From JAWWBL01 sp033720975 (GTDB taxonomy: Bacteria; Actinomycetota; Acidimicrobiia; Spongiisociales; ZC4RG35), in assembly GCA_033720975.1 (NCBI GenBank), contig JAWWBL010000036.1:1-15890 (forward strand): a DNA stretch of 15,890 nt, in the 5' to 3' direction. The notes beneath the pieces were generated by a model. It had not been told where the DNA came from and ran no database searches. It worked only from the letters and a program-made list of their open reading frames with translations. The position numbers and the translations under genes are program-made. Shown here in pieces: positions 13,806 through 15,890 of the stretch. The first letter of the stretch is position 1. Each line of letters begins with the position of its first letter.

Positions 13806-14935
13806 CGAGCAACGACCTCACCCGAGTGACCCTCGCCCTGATCAAAAGGGGTAATCACCGCGGGTTCCTCACGATGGCCGAGGTCCAACAAGACCTCGAG
13901 GACATCGAGGCAACCGGAGAAGCGTTCGAGAAGGTTGCAGACGAGCTCCGGGCCAAGGGCATCCGCCTGGTCGAGGAGGGCCCTGAGGTCACCGAGGAGG
14001 CCATCGAGGTGTCCTCTATCTCCCTGTCCGACCCGGTGCGCCTCTATCTCAACGAGATCGGCCGGTACCCGTTGCTCACCGCCCAGCAGGAGGTCGAGCT
14101 GGCTTTGCACATGGAGAGCGGCCGCCGGGCGAGGGATCGCCTCGGTGGAGAGGAGACCCTCGATGAGGACGATCGTTCATTCCTGGCCCACGAGGTCGAG
14201 ATGGGGGAAGCGGCCCACAAACAATTGGTCCAGTCCAACCTGAGACTGGTGGTGGCGATCGCCCGACGCTATGTGGGGCGCGGGATGTCGCTGTTAGACC
14301 TGATACAGGAAGGCAACTTCGGTCTGATGCGTGCCGTGGAGAGGTTCGATTACCGCCGCGGGTTCAAGTTCTCTACCTATGCGACCTGGTGGATTCGCCA
14401 GGCGATCTCCCGTGCCATCGCTGACCAGGGCCGGACCATCCGTATGCCGATCCACGTTCTCGACGCGGTCAACAAGCTGACAAGGGTCCGTCGCGAGCTG
14501 ACCCAGGTCCACGGCCGGGCTCCGACGGTGGAGGAGCTGGCAATCGAGCTGGACCTGGACGAGACCAGGGTCACTGAGCTGACCAGGATCGCCCAGGACA
14601 CGGTGTCGTTGGAGACGCCGGTCGGGGAAGACGAGGACGGGACACTGGCAGACCTGGTCGAGGACATCGACTCGGAGAACCCATCCGATGTCGCAGCCTT
14701 CGCCTCGTTGCAGGATCAGCTCGCCATGGCCCTGGAGGGGCTCTCCGAACGCGAGCGCCAGGTCTTGATCATGAGGTTTGGCCTTGCCGATGGGCGGATG
14801 CGGACCCTGGAGGAGGTGGGTTCACACTTCAATGTGACCCGGGAGCGGATTCGCCAGTTGGAGACCAAGGCCCTCGCCAAGCTGAGGCATCCGGACAAGT
14901 CGGGCAAGCTCGAAGGGTTCCTGGAGAGCTCTTAG
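13802..14935 (+). CDS. rpoD: principal RNA polymerase sigma factor (RpoD/SigA family)
   Basis: The 377-residue protein is a group 1-like sigma-70. A short N-terminal region of about 70 residues resembles a reduced region 1.1. Region 1.2 begins at DPVRLYLNEIGRYPLL. Region 2 includes NLRLVVAIARRYVGRGMSLL, DLIQEGNFGLMRAVERFDY and FSTYATWWIRQAISRAI, the -10 recognition and melting helix. Region 3 follows from RMPIHVLDAVNKL. Region 4 carries the helix-turn-helix TLEEVGSHFNVTRERIRQLE (335-354) for -35 binding. The DNA-contacting residues look canonical, so ordinary -35/-10 promoters are expected. It overlaps dnaG by four nt. Its TAG stop overlaps the tail of the convergent fetB-like gene by four nt, leaving no room for a separate terminator. 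Confidence 0.96.
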   Translation: MTSNDLTRVTLALIKRGNHRGFLTMAEVQQDLEDIEATGEAFEKVADELRAKGIRLVEEGPEVTEEAIEVSSISLSDPVRLYLNEIGRYPLLTAQQEVELALHMESGRRARDRLGGEETLDEDDRSFLAHEVEMGEAAHKQLVQSNLRLVVAIARRYVGRGMSLLDLIQEGNFGLMRAVERFDYRRGFKFSTYATWWIRQAISRAIADQGRTIRMPIHVLDAVNKLTRVRRELTQVHGRAPTVEELAIELDLDETRVTELTRIAQDTVSLETPVGEDEDGTLADLVEDIDSENPSDVAAFASLQDQLAMALEGLSERERQVLIMRFGLADGRMRTLEEVGSHFNVTRERIRQLETKALAKLRHPDKSGKLEGFLESS

Positions 14936-15708
14936 CGGTCGGTGACCCATTGGGCGAGGCGCAGGTCTGCGGTGAAGGCTCGTTTCGCGACTGCTACGGC
15001 CACCACCACCGCTCCGACGCCGACAGCCCCGAGAACGAGGTAGACGATCACGAGCTGCACCAACACCGCAGGTATTGGCTCGGCTCCTGCGAGGAGCATG
15101 CCTGTCATCGTCCCGGGTAAGGCGATCAACCCGATCACCTTGGTCCGCTCGATCTGAGGGAGGAGGGCCTGGCGAACCGCAGCCCGCGTCACCTCACGTG
15201 AAGCACCCCGTCGGTCGAAACCGAGAGCGAGAAGGCCCTCGATCCGCTCGGGCTTGTCCATGAACTCGGTTTTGATCAGCTCGACCGACTGGACGGCAGC
15301 GGGGAGCGTGTTGCCAAGTGTGAGCCCGGCGATGACCACGAGGGTGACTGGCTCGAAGGCGAGGACGCCGACGCCGAATATGAGACCGACTGTGACCGCG
15401 ACCGACCCGGCCAAGGCCGCCAAGGCCGGCCGGCGCACGCCTGGCAGGTGTCCGGTCCGTCGCGCTACCACTTCGGTGGAGACCAGAGTCATCCCGACCA
15501 CCCAAACCCAAGACCATGTGAAGGCTTGAGTTGCCTCGAAGATGATCGCGAACAAGGCACCGACTGCTATCAGTTGAAGTGCCGCCCGGAGTGAGGACCA
15601 GATCAGGGGCGCTTCCAGGTCGAGCCTGCGCCACAGCGAGATCACGACAACCACAGCGATCAAAGCGAGAGACGAGAAGGCCTCTATCCATCCGATGTCA
15701 CCCGGCAC
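14932..15708 (-). CDS. fetB: FetB/UPF0014-family ABC transporter permease
   Basis: The 258-residue integral membrane protein matches the FetB (YbbM, UPF0014) family, the permease of an iron-export ABC system in Escherichia coli. Hydrophobic segments lie near residues 10-26, 40-58, 64-80, 97-117, 120-138, 190-208 and 212-242. Family signatures are LRAALQLIAVGALFAI (40-55), LTLGNTLPAAVQSVELI (129-145), the EALALGFDRRGA-like coupling loop (157-169) and ALPGTMTGMLLAGAEPIPAVLVQ (196-218). The start is GTG (complement of 15706-15708). The gene is convergent with rpoD and shares its last four bases with it. No ATPase partner (FetA) is adjacent: rpoD lies downstream and a tRNA gene upstream. The substrate, iron or otherwise, is inferred from the family only. 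Confidence 0.9.
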   Translation of the reverse strand: MPGDIGWIEAFSSLALIAVVVVISLWRRLDLEAPLIWSSLRAALQLIAVGALFAIIFEATQAFTWSWVWVVGMTLVSTEVVARRTGHLPGVRRPALAALAGSVAVTVGLIFGVGVLAFEPVTLVVIAGLTLGNTLPAAVQSVELIKTEFMDKPERIEGLLALGFDRRGASREVTRAAVRQALLPQIERTKVIGLIALPGTMTGMLLAGAEPIPAVLVQLVIVYLVLGAVGVGAVVVAVAVAKRAFTADLRLAQWVTDR

Positions 15709-15782
15709 AGGAGCGATAGTGGCAGGGAACGGGCGGGATCCTCAACTCGGGCTACAGCAGGTCGATTGGTAACCTGTGCCGG
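15702..15782. repeat. 10-bp perfect inverted repeat flanking the fetB/tRNA gap
   Basis: CCGGCACAGG at 15702-15711 and its exact reverse complement CCTGTGCCGG at 15773-15782 enclose 61 bp. The left arm covers the fetB GTG start codon and the right arm ends 14 nt before tRNA-Asn. The enclosed segment carries the candidate fetB promoter. It might be a pair of operator half-sites or a long-range stem, or chance in GC-rich DNA. Confidence 0.5.
15716..15745 (-). promoter_or_regulatory. candidate promoter of the fetB-like gene
   Basis: On the minus strand TTGAGG (complement of 15740-15745) and CACTAT (complement of 15716-15721) are separated by 18 nt. Seven nt separate the -10 from the GTG start, which again suggests a leaderless message. 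This is the only candidate in the window with a fair -35 at acceptable spacing. Confidence 0.45.
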
Positions 15783-15796
15783 CCATTCGGCGCCAT

Positions 15797-15869
15797 TCCG
15801 CGGTAGCTCAATTGGCAGAGCAGTGGACTGTTAATCCATTGGTTGTAGGTTCGAGTCCTACCCGCGGAG
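15797..15869 (+). tRNA. tRNA-Asn (anticodon GTT)
   Basis: A complete cloverleaf can be drawn. The acceptor stem is TCCGCGG (15797-15803) with CCGCGGA (15862-15868), seven pairs, and the discriminator is G15869. The D stem is GCTC/GAGC. The anticodon stem GTGGA/TCCAT encloses CTGTTAA with anticodon GTT at 15830-15832. The variable loop is TGGTT. The T stem GTAGG/CCTAC encloses TTCGAGT. CCA is not encoded (CAA follows the discriminator), so it must be added after transcription. A weak -10-like TAACCT lies at 15770-15775; no convincing -35 is seen. Confidence 0.98.
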
Positions 15870-15890
15870 CAATCCGCGGATTTCGTTCTA
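15862..15890 (+). terminator. terminator-like hairpin sharing the tRNA-Asn 3' acceptor strand
   Basis: The tRNA acceptor 3' strand CCGCGGA (15862-15868) can pair with a second TCCGCGG at 15873-15879 through a GCAA tetraloop, giving seven perfect pairs. ATTTCGTTCT, a T-rich stretch, follows. TCCGCGG at 15873-15879 is identical to the 5' acceptor strand at 15797-15803. AATCCGCGGATT at 15871-15882 is itself a perfect palindrome. Whether the hairpin stops transcription or competes with tRNA folding is inference. Confidence 0.55.

Overview
The window looks like a chromosomal housekeeping region from a GC-rich bacterium, probably an actinomycetote. The order phoH, ybeY, CNNM/CBS protein, era, recO, uppS, glyS (alpha2-type glycyl-tRNA synthetase), dnaG, rpoD is a typical actinobacterial gene neighbourhood. 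The PgpH-type HD phosphohydrolase next to phoH is not part of the usual Mycobacterium or Streptomyces arrangement, so a deep-branching class such as Acidimicrobiia is plausible. That placement is an inference from gene content only.

Layout. 1-147 is the 3' tail of an unrecognised gene. 148-410 is non-coding and holds an exact-length 70-bp tandem duplication, each copy with a long hairpin, followed by G/C-run hairpins and a candidate promoter. 411-6481 is a tightly packed operon: phoH, pgpH, ybeY, a CNNM/CBS/CorC-type protein and era, with stop/start overlaps at three of the four junctions. 6491-8838 holds two accessory genes, a beta-lactamase-fold protein and a crotonase, both lacking the canonical catalytic residues of their families. 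A pterin carbinolamine dehydratase runs antisense at 8859-9146. The + strand then resumes with recO and uppS (overlapping), glyS, dnaG and rpoD (overlapping). rpoD meets a convergent fetB-like permease gene tail to tail, and a tRNA-Asn(GTT) gene closes the window.

How the genes work together. PhoH, YbeY and Era belong to rRNA maturation and ribosome quality control. PgpH would hydrolyse c-di-AMP in the same operon. RecO serves recombinational repair, UppS makes the undecaprenyl (or shorter) lipid carrier, GlyS charges tRNA-Gly, and DnaG plus RpoD are the primase/principal sigma pair of a macromolecular-synthesis type operon.

Most noteworthy: (1) the extracytoplasmic domain of PgpH carries an inserted Thr/Pro linker plus an SdrD-B-like beta-sandwich module; (2) the gene after era encodes a beta-lactamase-fold protein in which all three active-site motifs are replaced; (3) the tandem hairpin repeat upstream of phoH, where differences in paired positions keep pairing through G-U; (4) a terminator-like hairpin built from the 3' acceptor strand of tRNA-Asn; (5) several non-overlapping starts sit 6-8 nt after a TANNNT-like hexamer, suggesting leaderless transcripts. 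No mobile element, CRISPR array or phage gene was seen.
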